A DNA stretch of 12,901 nucleotides from Pseudomonadota bacterium (lineage in GTDB: Bacteria > Pseudomonadota > Alphaproteobacteria > Rhizobiales > Xanthobacteraceae). The stretch covers positions 1-12,901 of the forward strand of contig JAEZEU010000402.1 of assembly GCA_023432885.1 (NCBI GenBank), in the 5' to 3' direction. The notes beneath the pieces are model-generated. The model did no database searches. It was given only the letters and a program-made list of their open reading frames with translations, and was not told where the DNA came from. Below, piece by piece: positions 6,147 to 12,901 of the stretch (the stretch's first letter is position 1; every line of letters begins with the position of its first letter). The translations under genes were made by a program, and so were the position numbers.

Positions 6147-6859
6147 GGATTTTTCCCGAGGCCTCCAGACTATATCAGAACGCCCGTTCCGTTAAGACCC
6201 ACAAGCGCGCCGCGCGTTCCAGGTTCCAGCGTGGCGCGCACCTCTCAAGCTCGTGATCTGGGGGCGGGCTTCAACTGGGCTGGACGCGCGTTGGCAGGAC
6301 TTTACTCTGACCACAAGCAGGGCATTTGGCGTCCTGTTTAGGGGAACAGGTCGCCCGCTCCTGCAGCGAGGGAGCAGCACATGTTTCAGCGCCGCCGCCG
6401 CGCTGCAAACAAGCCACATCACTCAAAGAACGCCTAGTCAGCGAAGCCAGGCGCCTTCGCGAGGAAGTCAAAACCCTTCCCCACGGCCCGGAACGGGAAC
6501 GCGCACTACGCAAGGTCAAGCAAGTACAGTTCGCGACCTATATCGACGACTGGCTTGCCTCGCCGGCCCTTCGGCCTCCAACAAGAACCCAGGCGACACG
6601 CCGATTCGCAAATCCCGTCTCATCCGGCGCTTTAACTGCGGCGAGTTCAGGTTCCGGCTGACTTGGGTTTCATGAACGCCAGGAACGCGATCGCACGCGC
6701 TACGGCTCGGTGCAGTCTGACGTCCGTTGCTCCCCGCCACGGCGTTGGTAACAGGACGCTGCAAGGAACGCTATCCGTATAGGCCTCGACGTTGAGCCAG
6801 ATCAACATGATCGAACGCGAGCGTGTTTGGCTGCGATCCCTTCGGTAAAGGAGGAACAC
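6147..6859. other. Gene-poor stretch with one short gene remnant
   Basis: These 713 bases hold no well-supported intact gene. The only conserved-looking coding signal is the helical fragment around 6416-6595, annotated separately. The end of the stretch carries the leader and ribosome binding site of the gene at 6860. I found no convincing promoter; a GGAAC at 6765-6769 is 20 bases from a CGTT at 6790-6793, too far apart for the usual EcfG arrangement. Confidence 0.45.
6326..6661 (+). pseudogene. Short helical protein remnant
   Basis: The open frame begins at a weak TTG at 6326. Only the middle, about 6416-6595, looks like a real protein: SLKERLVSEARRLREEVKTL, then PHGPERERALRKVKQVQF, then YIDDWLASPALRPP. 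I recall this Arg/Glu helix followed by a DDWL-S-P-x-LxPP ending from many small Bradyrhizobiaceae proteins of unknown function. The part before (Arg/Pro-rich, frame unclear) and the part after (Thr/Ser-rich) look like noise. A nearby ATG at 6381 is in another frame. It may be a decayed copy, or a real small gene whose start I cannot place. Confidence 0.4.
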
Positions 6860-7285
6860 ATGCAGCCACTCTCTGAACAACTCGCCGAGCTGTCGGTACG
6901 CGCCAAGGGCGTTGAAGATTCCTTTACGGACGCCAAAAAGGAAGCGCACGACAAGATTGAAACGCGCAAGGCTGAGGCGCTCTCCGCTGCAAAGACGGCA
7001 ATCGAGAAGGTGAACGAGCAACTCAAGTCTGCGGGAGAGTCCGCCACCAAAGACACGCAAGCCCTGCGAGCGAAAATTGCGGCGGACGTGAGCGCCTTGA
7101 AGGCGCACGTGATCGAAGCAAAACATGATCTGGACGTGAAATTGGCCGAGAGCCACGCCGAGCTCCTGGAGTCGGAGGCCGGTCTGGCCGTCGACTACGC
7201 CATCGCGTCGGTCGAACAGGCCCGGCTGGCCGTTCTCGATGCCATCGACGCCCGCTTGGCCGCCGACCACGCAGCACGAGCATAA
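6860..7285 (+). CDS. Charged, alanine-rich helical (LEA-like/coiled-coil) protein
   Basis: The ATG at 6860 follows AAAGGAGG with an optimal gap, so translation should be strong; an upstream in-frame TTG at 6827 is less likely. The 141-residue product is almost entirely Ala, Lys, Glu, Asp, Leu and Gln, has no cysteine, tryptophan or proline past residue 3, and should be one long amphipathic helix or a helical bundle. Repeating short blocks of the type AKxEAxDKI, AKTAIEKV and LRAKIAADV recall group-3 LEA proteins and apolipoprotein-type helices. No signal peptide or membrane segment is seen, so it is cytoplasmic. A protective or structural stress role would fit the composition, but this is inference; no named family was recognised. 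Confidence 0.75.
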   Translation: MQPLSEQLAELSVRAKGVEDSFTDAKKEAHDKIETRKAEALSAAKTAIEKVNEQLKSAGESATKDTQALRAKIAADVSALKAHVIEAKHDLDVKLAESHAELLESEAGLAVDYAIASVEQARLAVLDAIDARLAADHAARA

Positions 7286-7447
7286 GAGCTTGATCCGCGT
7301 GAGGTCGGAGCTGCACGTTCGCGCAGTCTGGCCCGGCGGAACGGGATCCGGGTAATTCCGATGGCTCGAAATAGCCGCACGGATACTCGTCTCAAGCGCA
7401 TGCCCAAACCACCCTAAGCACCTTGCACCCCCACCCTGGGACGCGCC

Positions 7448-8164
7448 TCAGTTCCGCCGCCGCCTCCGAAAATCCCGCTTCTTCGGCTTCGGCGCGAGTT
7501 CCGGCATCTTGCGCTGGACCTCGCGGTAGCGGGCCAGCATCCGCTCAAAGCTTGCGTTCAGCGCCGAGGCGATGTCGGGCCGTTTTTCAAGTGCGCCGAG
7601 CACGAGGCCTGCCGCCTCGATGGTTGAGAGTCCGTCGCGCCGCGGTTCCTTGCGCAAATGGCCATAGCGCGAGGGCTGCCGCGGCCCGAGGATCACGCGC
7701 TGGCATTTCAACATCCAGGCATTGCGCCACCACAGCGCCTTGGCCTGACTCCACGTGCCATCGAGCAGCACGATGCCTTCGATGTCCCTGAGGATCGCGC
7801 GCTGCCCCTCCTCCATCTCGCCCTTGCGGCTGATGGCGACGATCTCTGCATCGGTGTCGTACTCGCTCACCTTCGCAGAGCCGAGATAGAGAACGGCCCA
7901 GCGGGAGGGATCAGCTACGTGCCGCCCGAGCGCCTTTGACAGGCTCGGCCACGACAGGCCGACCTTGACGACAGCGTCCTTGAAATGGCGTGCGGTCAGC
8001 CGCGCCGTGCCGAGCGCGCGATCCTGCTCCTGCGGATGCTGCAGGATCAGGATCGAAATGCGGTTCTCAATCGGGGTCACGCTGTCGCAGATGCAGAGCG
8101 GCATCGGCTTGCCGCAATGTGGACAGTCCGCGATCGACTGCTCGGGCTCGACATGATTTGACAT
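7448..8164 (-). CDS. DTW-domain tRNA-uridine aminocarboxypropyltransferase (TapT type)
   Basis: The 238-residue product matches the DTW family (E. coli YfiP/TapT). These enzymes transfer the 3-amino-3-carboxypropyl group of S-adenosylmethionine to tRNA uridine 47, giving acp3U. Visible signatures are an N-terminal zinc-type knuckle (C14-PH-C17 and C24-I-C26), LQHPQE at 41-46, the hallmark region LLDGTWSQAKALW at 133-145, PRQPSRYGHLRKEP at 161-174 and DGLSTIEA at 177-184. The tail (KKRDFRRRRRN) is strongly basic and suits RNA binding. It is cytosolic. The gene starts 35 bases after the mdtC-like stop on the same strand and could be read through from it. Only a weak AAGGG-like ribosome binding site is seen upstream. 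Confidence 0.92.
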   Translation of the reverse strand: MSNHVEPEQSIADCPHCGKPMPLCICDSVTPIENRISILILQHPQEQDRALGTARLTARHFKDAVVKVGLSWPSLSKALGRHVADPSRWAVLYLGSAKVSEYDTDAEIVAISRKGEMEEGQRAILRDIEGIVLLDGTWSQAKALWWRNAWMLKCQRVILGPRQPSRYGHLRKEPRRDGLSTIEAAGLVLGALEKRPDIASALNASFERMLARYREVQRKMPELAPKPKKRDFRRRRRN

Positions 8165-8199
8165 GAGCCCGCTATACCCTTCGCGCCGACAGAATGAAA

Positions 8200-11100
8200 C
8201 TATTCAGCAGGCGCGACCACCCGCCCCGGCTCGGAACGTCGCCGCAGCTTGTCGATCAGCAGATAGATCACCGGCGTCGTGTAGAGCGTAAGGACCTGTG
8301 ACACCAGCAATCCGCCGATGATGGTGATGCCGAGCGGCCGGCGCAGCTCGGTGCCGGGGCCGGTTGCGAGCACCAGCGGGATGCCGGCGAACATCGCCGC
8401 CAGGGTCGTCATCAGGATCGGCCGGAAGCGCACGCTGCAAGCCTCGAAGATCGCCTCCGCCGAGGACAGGCCGCGATGCCGCTCGGCGTCGAGCGCGAAG
8501 TCCACCATCATGATGCCGTTCTTCTTGACGATGCCGATCAAGAGAATGATGCCGACGAAGGCGATCACCGTCAGCGGTGTCCCGGTGACTTGCAGGGCCA
8601 GCAGCGCGCCGAGCCCGGCGGACGGCAGCGTCGAGATGATGGTAATAGGATGCGCGAGGCTCTCGTATAGCACCCCGAGCACGATGTACATTGCCACCAG
8701 CGCGCCCAGGATCAGCAGCGGCTGCCGGCCGCTGGTCCTGTTGAAGTCGCCGGCATTGCCGTCGAAGCTGCCACGGATGCCTTCCGGCATGTGCAGCTCC
8801 TCCACCGCGCGCTGGATGTTCGATGTGGCGACCTCCAGCGGTACGTCGGGCAAGAGGTTGAAGGAGACCGTGGTCGAGGGGAAGGATTGCGAGTGGTACA
8901 CGGCCAGCGGCGACAGGCTGCGCTCGTAATGCACCACGGCCGACAACGGCACCTGCGCGTCGTTGGCGCCGGCAACGAAGATGCGCTCCAGGTTCGATGG
9001 GTCCTGCTGGAACTTCGGGTCGATCTCCAGCACGACCATGTACTGGTTGCGCTGGGTGTAGATGATCGAAATCTGCCGCTGCGCAAACGCATTGTTGAGC
9101 GCGTTGTCGATGTCCTGCACGCGCACGCCGAGCGCCGAGGCCTTCTGGCGGTCAATCTTCAGCGACAGCTGCAAGCCGCCGGGATCGCGGTCGGCGGAAA
9201 CGTCGGTGATCCCCTCGACCGTCTCCATCCGCTTGGCCACGATCGGCGCCCACTTGGAAAGGAGGTCGAGGTCCGTGCTCGTCAGCGTGTACTGGTAGTC
9301 GGAATCGCTCTGCCGCCCGCCAGTGCGGATGTCCTGCGCCGCAAACATGAAGAGGCGGATGCCCGGCACCGGATACAGCGCCCGGCGCAGGCGGTCGATC
9401 ACCTGAGCCGTCGAGACGCCGCCGCGCTCCTCCGGCGGCTTCAGGCTGATGAACATGGTGCCACGGTTCGAGGTGCCGCCGCCGGGTCCCCCCGAACTGC
9501 CAAGCGAAGAGCCGATGCCTGCCACCGCCGGATCCTCCATCACGATCTCCGCCATTCGCTGCTGCAGCTTCAGCATGGCCTGGAACGAGATGTCCGGCGC
9601 CGCACGCGTCGCGCCGATCACAAATCCGGAATCGTCGGTCGGGAAATACCCTTTCGGCGTCTTGATGTAGAGCGTCACCGTCAGCGCGATGGTGGCAAAG
9701 AACACCATCAGGGTCAGATAGGGGAAGCCGAGCACGATGCGCAGCGTCCATTCATAGAAGCGCACGATCGCCGACAGCGTCCCCTCTACCAGCCGGTCGA
9801 ACCAGGTGGCGCGGTCGGAGGTCGTCTCCTTGATATAGTGGGCGCAGATCATCGGGGTGACCGTCAGCGACACCACGGTGGAAACGGCGATCGCGAAGGT
9901 CAGCGTCAACGAGAATTCGCGCAGCAGCCTGCCGACCAGCCCGTCCATAAAAATCAGCGGCGTGAAGGCCGCCACCAGCGACAGGCTGATGGAAAGCACG
10001 GTGAAGCCGATTTGCCGGGCGCCTTCCAGTGCCGCCGGATACGGCGCCATGCCCTGTTCGAGATTGCGGTACATGTTTTCGATCATGACGATGGCGTCGT
10101 CGACCACGAAGCCGATCGAAATCGCCAGCGCCATGAGCGACAAATTGTCGATGGAAAAGCCGGCGAGCCACATCCCGGCGCAGGTGCCGGCGAGCGCCAG
10201 CGGCACCGAAACACCCGCGGCAATGGTCGGCGTGGTCCGTCGCAGGAACAGGAACACCACGAACATCACCAGGAACACGGTGGCGAGCAGCGTGAACTGC
10301 ATGTCCAGCACGCTGGCGCGGATCGTGCCGGTGCGGTCGACCAGGGTGGATATCTCGACACCGGCCGGGATCCACTCCTTCAGCTCCGGGATCAGCGCGC
10401 GTACCCGATCCACGGTCTCTATCACATTGGCATCGCCCTGCTTGGTGATCTGTATCAGCACCGCCGGCTGCCGGTTGAACCAGGCGATCGAGCGGCTGTT
10501 GCGGACGGAATCCTCGATCTCCGCGACATCGGACAGCCGCACGAAATTGCCGCTCGAACTCTTGATGATGATGTCGCGGAACTCGGCGGCCGTGCGCATC
10601 TGCTTGTTGATGGCGATGGTCTCGCTCTGGCGATCGCCGTTGAAGATGCCGGCAGGCCCGAGCGGATTGGCCGCGATAATGGCCTGCCGCACGTCGTCCG
10701 TGGCGATCCCGGCATTGGACAGCGCCACCGGGTTGAGCGCGATGCGCACCGCCGGCTGGTCGGCTCCGGAGACCGTCACCTCCCCGACGCCCGGCACCTG
10801 CGAGATACGCTGCGCGATCACGGTATCGGCGACGTCGTACATCGCGCTGGTCGAGATCGTCTTCGACGTCAGCGCAAGCACGAACACCGGCGCTGCTGAC
10901 GGGTTGGCCTTGCGGAACCGCGGCAGCGACGGCAGGTCGCTCGGCAAATCCACCAGCGAGGCATTGATCGCGGCCTGTACGTCGCGCGCGGCGCGGTCGA
11001 TGTTGCGGCCGATCGCGAACTGCAGCTGGATGCTGGTGGTGCCCAGCGAACTGGTCGATGTGATCTGTTCGAGGCCGGCGATCTGGCCGAGCTTGCGCTC

Positions 11101-11304
11101 CAGCGGCGCCGCCACCGTGGAAGCCATTACCGACGGATCGGCGCCGGGACGCGACGCCGACACCCGGATCATCGGGAAGTCGACATTGGGCACGGAGGCG
11201 ACCGGAAGATTTTGATACGCGACCACCCCCACCAGGAACAGCCCGATGGACAACAGCGTGGTACCGACGGGCCGCTTGATGAATGGCGCTGATATCGACG
11301 CCAT
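8200..11304 (-). CDS. mdtC: RND multidrug efflux permease, MdtC-like
   Basis: The 1034-residue product is a full-length HAE1-family resistance-nodulation-division pump, an inner-membrane proton antiporter that exports drugs through an adaptor and an outer-membrane channel. The start ATG at 11304 gives the normal N-terminus (SAPFIKRPVGTTLL) and lies 4 bases after the mdtB-like stop. The open frame runs 33 codons further upstream, but into the previous gene. Evidence includes the proton-relay pair D402-D403 in FVVDDAIVMIEN (helix 4), the conserved lysines near 927 in GIVKKNGIMMVDF (helix 10 region), the MdtC-like GFTVLSISLSLVAAF and GRLLREFSLTLTFAIA, and two large periplasmic porter/docking loops after helices 1 and 7. 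With its neighbour it should form an MdtBC-type heteromer. The substrate cannot be read from sequence. Confidence 0.95.
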   Translation of the reverse strand: MASISAPFIKRPVGTTLLSIGLFLVGVVAYQNLPVASVPNVDFPMIRVSASRPGADPSVMASTVAAPLERKLGQIAGLEQITSTSSLGTTSIQLQFAIGRNIDRAARDVQAAINASLVDLPSDLPSLPRFRKANPSAAPVFVLALTSKTISTSAMYDVADTVIAQRISQVPGVGEVTVSGADQPAVRIALNPVALSNAGIATDDVRQAIIAANPLGPAGIFNGDRQSETIAINKQMRTAAEFRDIIIKSSSGNFVRLSDVAEIEDSVRNSRSIAWFNRQPAVLIQITKQGDANVIETVDRVRALIPELKEWIPAGVEISTLVDRTGTIRASVLDMQFTLLATVFLVMFVVFLFLRRTTPTIAAGVSVPLALAGTCAGMWLAGFSIDNLSLMALAISIGFVVDDAIVMIENMYRNLEQGMAPYPAALEGARQIGFTVLSISLSLVAAFTPLIFMDGLVGRLLREFSLTLTFAIAVSTVVSLTVTPMICAHYIKETTSDRATWFDRLVEGTLSAIVRFYEWTLRIVLGFPYLTLMVFFATIALTVTLYIKTPKGYFPTDDSGFVIGATRAAPDISFQAMLKLQQRMAEIVMEDPAVAGIGSSLGSSGGPGGGTSNRGTMFISLKPPEERGGVSTAQVIDRLRRALYPVPGIRLFMFAAQDIRTGGRQSDSDYQYTLTSTDLDLLSKWAPIVAKRMETVEGITDVSADRDPGGLQLSLKIDRQKASALGVRVQDIDNALNNAFAQRQISIIYTQRNQYMVVLEIDPKFQQDPSNLERIFVAGANDAQVPLSAVVHYERSLSPLAVYHSQSFPSTTVSFNLLPDVPLEVATSNIQRAVEELHMPEGIRGSFDGNAGDFNRTSGRQPLLILGALVAMYIVLGVLYESLAHPITIISTLPSAGLGALLALQVTGTPLTVIAFVGIILLIGIVKKNGIMMVDFALDAERHRGLSSAEAIFEACSVRFRPILMTTLAAMFAGIPLVLATGPGTELRRPLGITIIGGLLVSQVLTLYTTPVIYLLIDKLRRRSEPGRVVAPAE

Positions 11305-11308
11305 CGAC

Positions 11309-12901
11309 CTACATTCCCTCGGTCGCGCCGGCGATCGGCGGGCTGGTCGGCCCGGGATCGGGTACCGCCCTTTCGATGCGCCGGTTGAGCCGGTCGAGCG
11401 CAAGGTAGATCACGGGCGTGGTATAGAGGGTGAGAAGCTGGCTCAACAGCAAGCCGCCAATGATGGAGATGCCGAGCGGGAAGCGCAGTTCGGCGCCCGT
11501 GCCGCTTTCAATCGCGAGCGGCAGCGCGCCAAACAATGCCGCCAGCGTCGTCATCATGATCGGGCGGAAACGCAACAGGCAGGCCTGGACAATGGCATCC
11601 GTCGGCGACATGCCCTGATGCCGCTCGGCTTCAAGCGCGAAGTCGATCATCATGATGGCGTTCTTCTTGACGATGCCCATCAGCAGAATGATGCCGATCA
11701 GGCCAATGACGGACAGATCCTGTCCGAACAGCATCAGTGCGAGAATGGCGCCTACACCGGCCGAGGGCAGCGTCGACAGAATCGTGATCGGGTGGATGTA
11801 GCTCTCATAGAGCACGCCGAGCACGATGTAGATGGTCACGATCGCGGCCAGGATCAGCCAGGGCTGCCCCGCCAGCGATTTGGCGAATTCCGCGGCATCG
11901 CCGGAATAGACGCCGACGATATTGGCGGGCATGCCGATCTTCGTCTCGAGCGCCTTCACGGCCTCGACGGCGTCGCCGAGCGCCTCGCCGGGCGCCAGGT
12001 TGAAACTGAGCGTGACCGCCGGGAATTGCGCCAGATGCGAGATCGCGAGCGGCGCCGTGGTGCGCGTCAGCGTCGCCACCGCCGAGAGCGGGACCTGCGC
12101 GCCATTGGCGCCCGGCAGATAGAGCTTCGACAAGACCGAGGGATCGCGCTGGTACATGGGCAGCGCCTCCAGCACCACCCGGTACTGATTGGCCTGCCCG
12201 TAGATGGTCGAAATTTGCCGCTGCGCGAAGGCGTCATTCAGGGTGTCGTTGACGGCCTGCAGGCTGACGCCGAGTTGACCGGCGCGCTGGCGGTTGATGT
12301 CGAGGGACGCCCGCAGGCCTCCCTCCTGCGCTTCGGAGGACACATCGCGGAAGAGCTGATCGCCGCGCATTTCGGCAACGAGCCTGTTGGCCCAAAGGCC
12401 CACCTCCGCAGCATCGGTGCCGGTCAACGTGTACTGGTATTGCGAACGGCTCGACTGTGTCGATATCTGCACATCCTGCACCGGCTGGAAATAAATGGTC
12501 ATGCCGGGGATGGCGGCCGTGCGCTGCTTCAGACGTGCCACCACCACGGCGATGTCGTCATGCCGTTCGCCGCGGGGCTTCAGCGTCATAACCAGCTTGC
12601 CGACATTCGTGGTCGGGTTGACAGAGCCTGCACCGATCACCGAGACCACGCCGACCACATCGGGATCGTTCTGGATGATCTCGGCTGCCCGTCCCTGCCT
12701 CGCCTGCATCTCGGCAAAGGAAACATCCGGGCCGGCTTGCGTCACCGCCGTGATCGAGGCTGTGTCCTGCAGCGGCAGGAATCCCTTGGGCACAATGACG
12801 TACATCAGCAGTGTTGCGGCGACCGTCGCGAAGGTCACCAGAAGCGTGGCGCGCTGGCGCTCCAGCACCCAGAGCAGCGTACGGTGATAGAAGGCGACCA
12901 T
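11309..12901 (-). CDS. mdtB: RND multidrug efflux permease, MdtB-like (5' end outside window)
   Basis: These 530 residues are the C-terminal half of a second HAE1-type RND permease. The reading frame is still open at the window edge, and the methionine at 12901 is internal. The segment begins just before helix 7 (LLWVLERQRATLLVTFA), continues through the second periplasmic loop (PKGFLPLQDTA, AFAQRQISTIYG) and helices 8-12. It includes the conserved lysine segment GIVKKNAIMMIDF and the terminal LTLYTTPVIYLALDRL. It ends with a Pro-rich tail before the TAG at 11309-11311. It is clearly paralogous to the MdtC-like product and precedes it by 4 bases, as in mdtABC operons. The adaptor gene and any regulator should lie beyond the right edge. 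The helix-4 aspartates are outside the window and could not be checked. Confidence 0.95.
   Translation of the reverse strand: MVAFYHRTLLWVLERQRATLLVTFATVAATLLMYVIVPKGFLPLQDTASITAVTQAGPDVSFAEMQARQGRAAEIIQNDPDVVGVVSVIGAGSVNPTTNVGKLVMTLKPRGERHDDIAVVVARLKQRTAAIPGMTIYFQPVQDVQISTQSSRSQYQYTLTGTDAAEVGLWANRLVAEMRGDQLFRDVSSEAQEGGLRASLDINRQRAGQLGVSLQAVNDTLNDAFAQRQISTIYGQANQYRVVLEALPMYQRDPSVLSKLYLPGANGAQVPLSAVATLTRTTAPLAISHLAQFPAVTLSFNLAPGEALGDAVEAVKALETKIGMPANIVGVYSGDAAEFAKSLAGQPWLILAAIVTIYIVLGVLYESYIHPITILSTLPSAGVGAILALMLFGQDLSVIGLIGIILLMGIVKKNAIMMIDFALEAERHQGMSPTDAIVQACLLRFRPIMMTTLAALFGALPLAIESGTGAELRFPLGISIIGGLLLSQLLTLYTTPVIYLALDRLNRRIERAVPDPGPTSPPIAGATEGM

Noticed and set aside
6765..6793. GGAAC ... 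CGTT resembling an EcfG general-stress promoter before the LEA-like gene
   Set aside because: The spacer is 20 bases; EcfG promoters normally have about 16-18. It is tempting given the protein type but not supported.
6827..6859. TTG start 11 codons upstream for the LEA-like protein
   Set aside because: The AAAGGAGG site would then be inside the coding region; it is ideally placed for the ATG at 6860.
7332..7360. Inverted repeat (CGGAA ... TTCCG around CCCGG ... CCGGG) as terminator of the LEA-like gene
   Set aside because: The two pairings exclude each other, stems are only five bases and no T-run follows. It was not strong enough to annotate.
8791..10899. Very long plus-strand open frame (about 700 codons) opposite the MdtC-like gene
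   Set aside because: It is the antisense shadow of a GC-rich conserved gene. The translation is His/Arg-rich without domains, while the minus strand carries the full RND signature set.
8200..11403. Longer start for the MdtC-like protein (33 extra codons)
   Set aside because: The extension is Arg/Pro-rich, overlaps the end of the mdtB-like gene, and the ATG at 11304 gives the standard RND N-terminus.

Overview
The window looks like part of a GC-rich alphaproteobacterial chromosome, most likely Bradyrhizobium or another Nitrobacteraceae member. This is inferred from codon use, the style of several small secreted and alanine/arginine-rich proteins, the tRNA-Cys sequence and the tandem MdtB/MdtC-type pumps. 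I had no database to confirm the genus.

Layout from left to right. Bases 33-1403 (+) encode an exported glucose/sorbosone-dehydrogenase-type beta-propeller protein whose lipobox has lost its cysteine. Bases 1404-1995 hold gene debris: a coiled-coil piece resembling an HlyD-type adaptor (+), and the C-terminal end of a ProX/YbaK prolyl-tRNA editing protein (-). Bases 1996-3835 (+) encode a secreted YHYH-domain protein broken by a frameshift exactly at the motif that names the family. A second frame slip is likely near its C-terminus. A minus-strand multi-pass membrane protein follows (3786-4265), then two convergent genes for small secreted proteins (4229-4462 + and 4558-4827 -). An AT-richer intergenic stretch comes next. 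It carries a perfect TGTGA-N6-TCACA palindrome and two further inverted repeats, and precedes a 61-residue orphan gene (5081-5266 +).

A minus-strand tRNA-Cys(GCA) with encoded CCA lies at 5322-5395. It is followed by a gene-poor stretch, a small membrane protein (5865-6146 -), a second gene-poor stretch with a short gene remnant, and a 141-residue charged, LEA-like helical protein with an excellent ribosome binding site (6860-7285 +).

The right end is one minus-strand block. It runs from an mdtB-like RND permease gene cut by the window edge, to an mdtC-like RND permease gene 4 bases later, to a DTW-domain (TapT-type) tRNA aminocarboxypropyltransferase 35 bases after that. The two RND genes almost certainly form one operon for a heteromeric tripartite efflux pump. 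Their adaptor should lie beyond the right edge. The tRNA-modification gene may be co-transcribed with them but has no evident functional tie.

I see no CRISPR array, insertion sequence, phage gene or clearly new multi-gene system. The points most worth checking are the broken YHYH gene, the missing lipobox cysteine, the gene debris and the CRP-like site.
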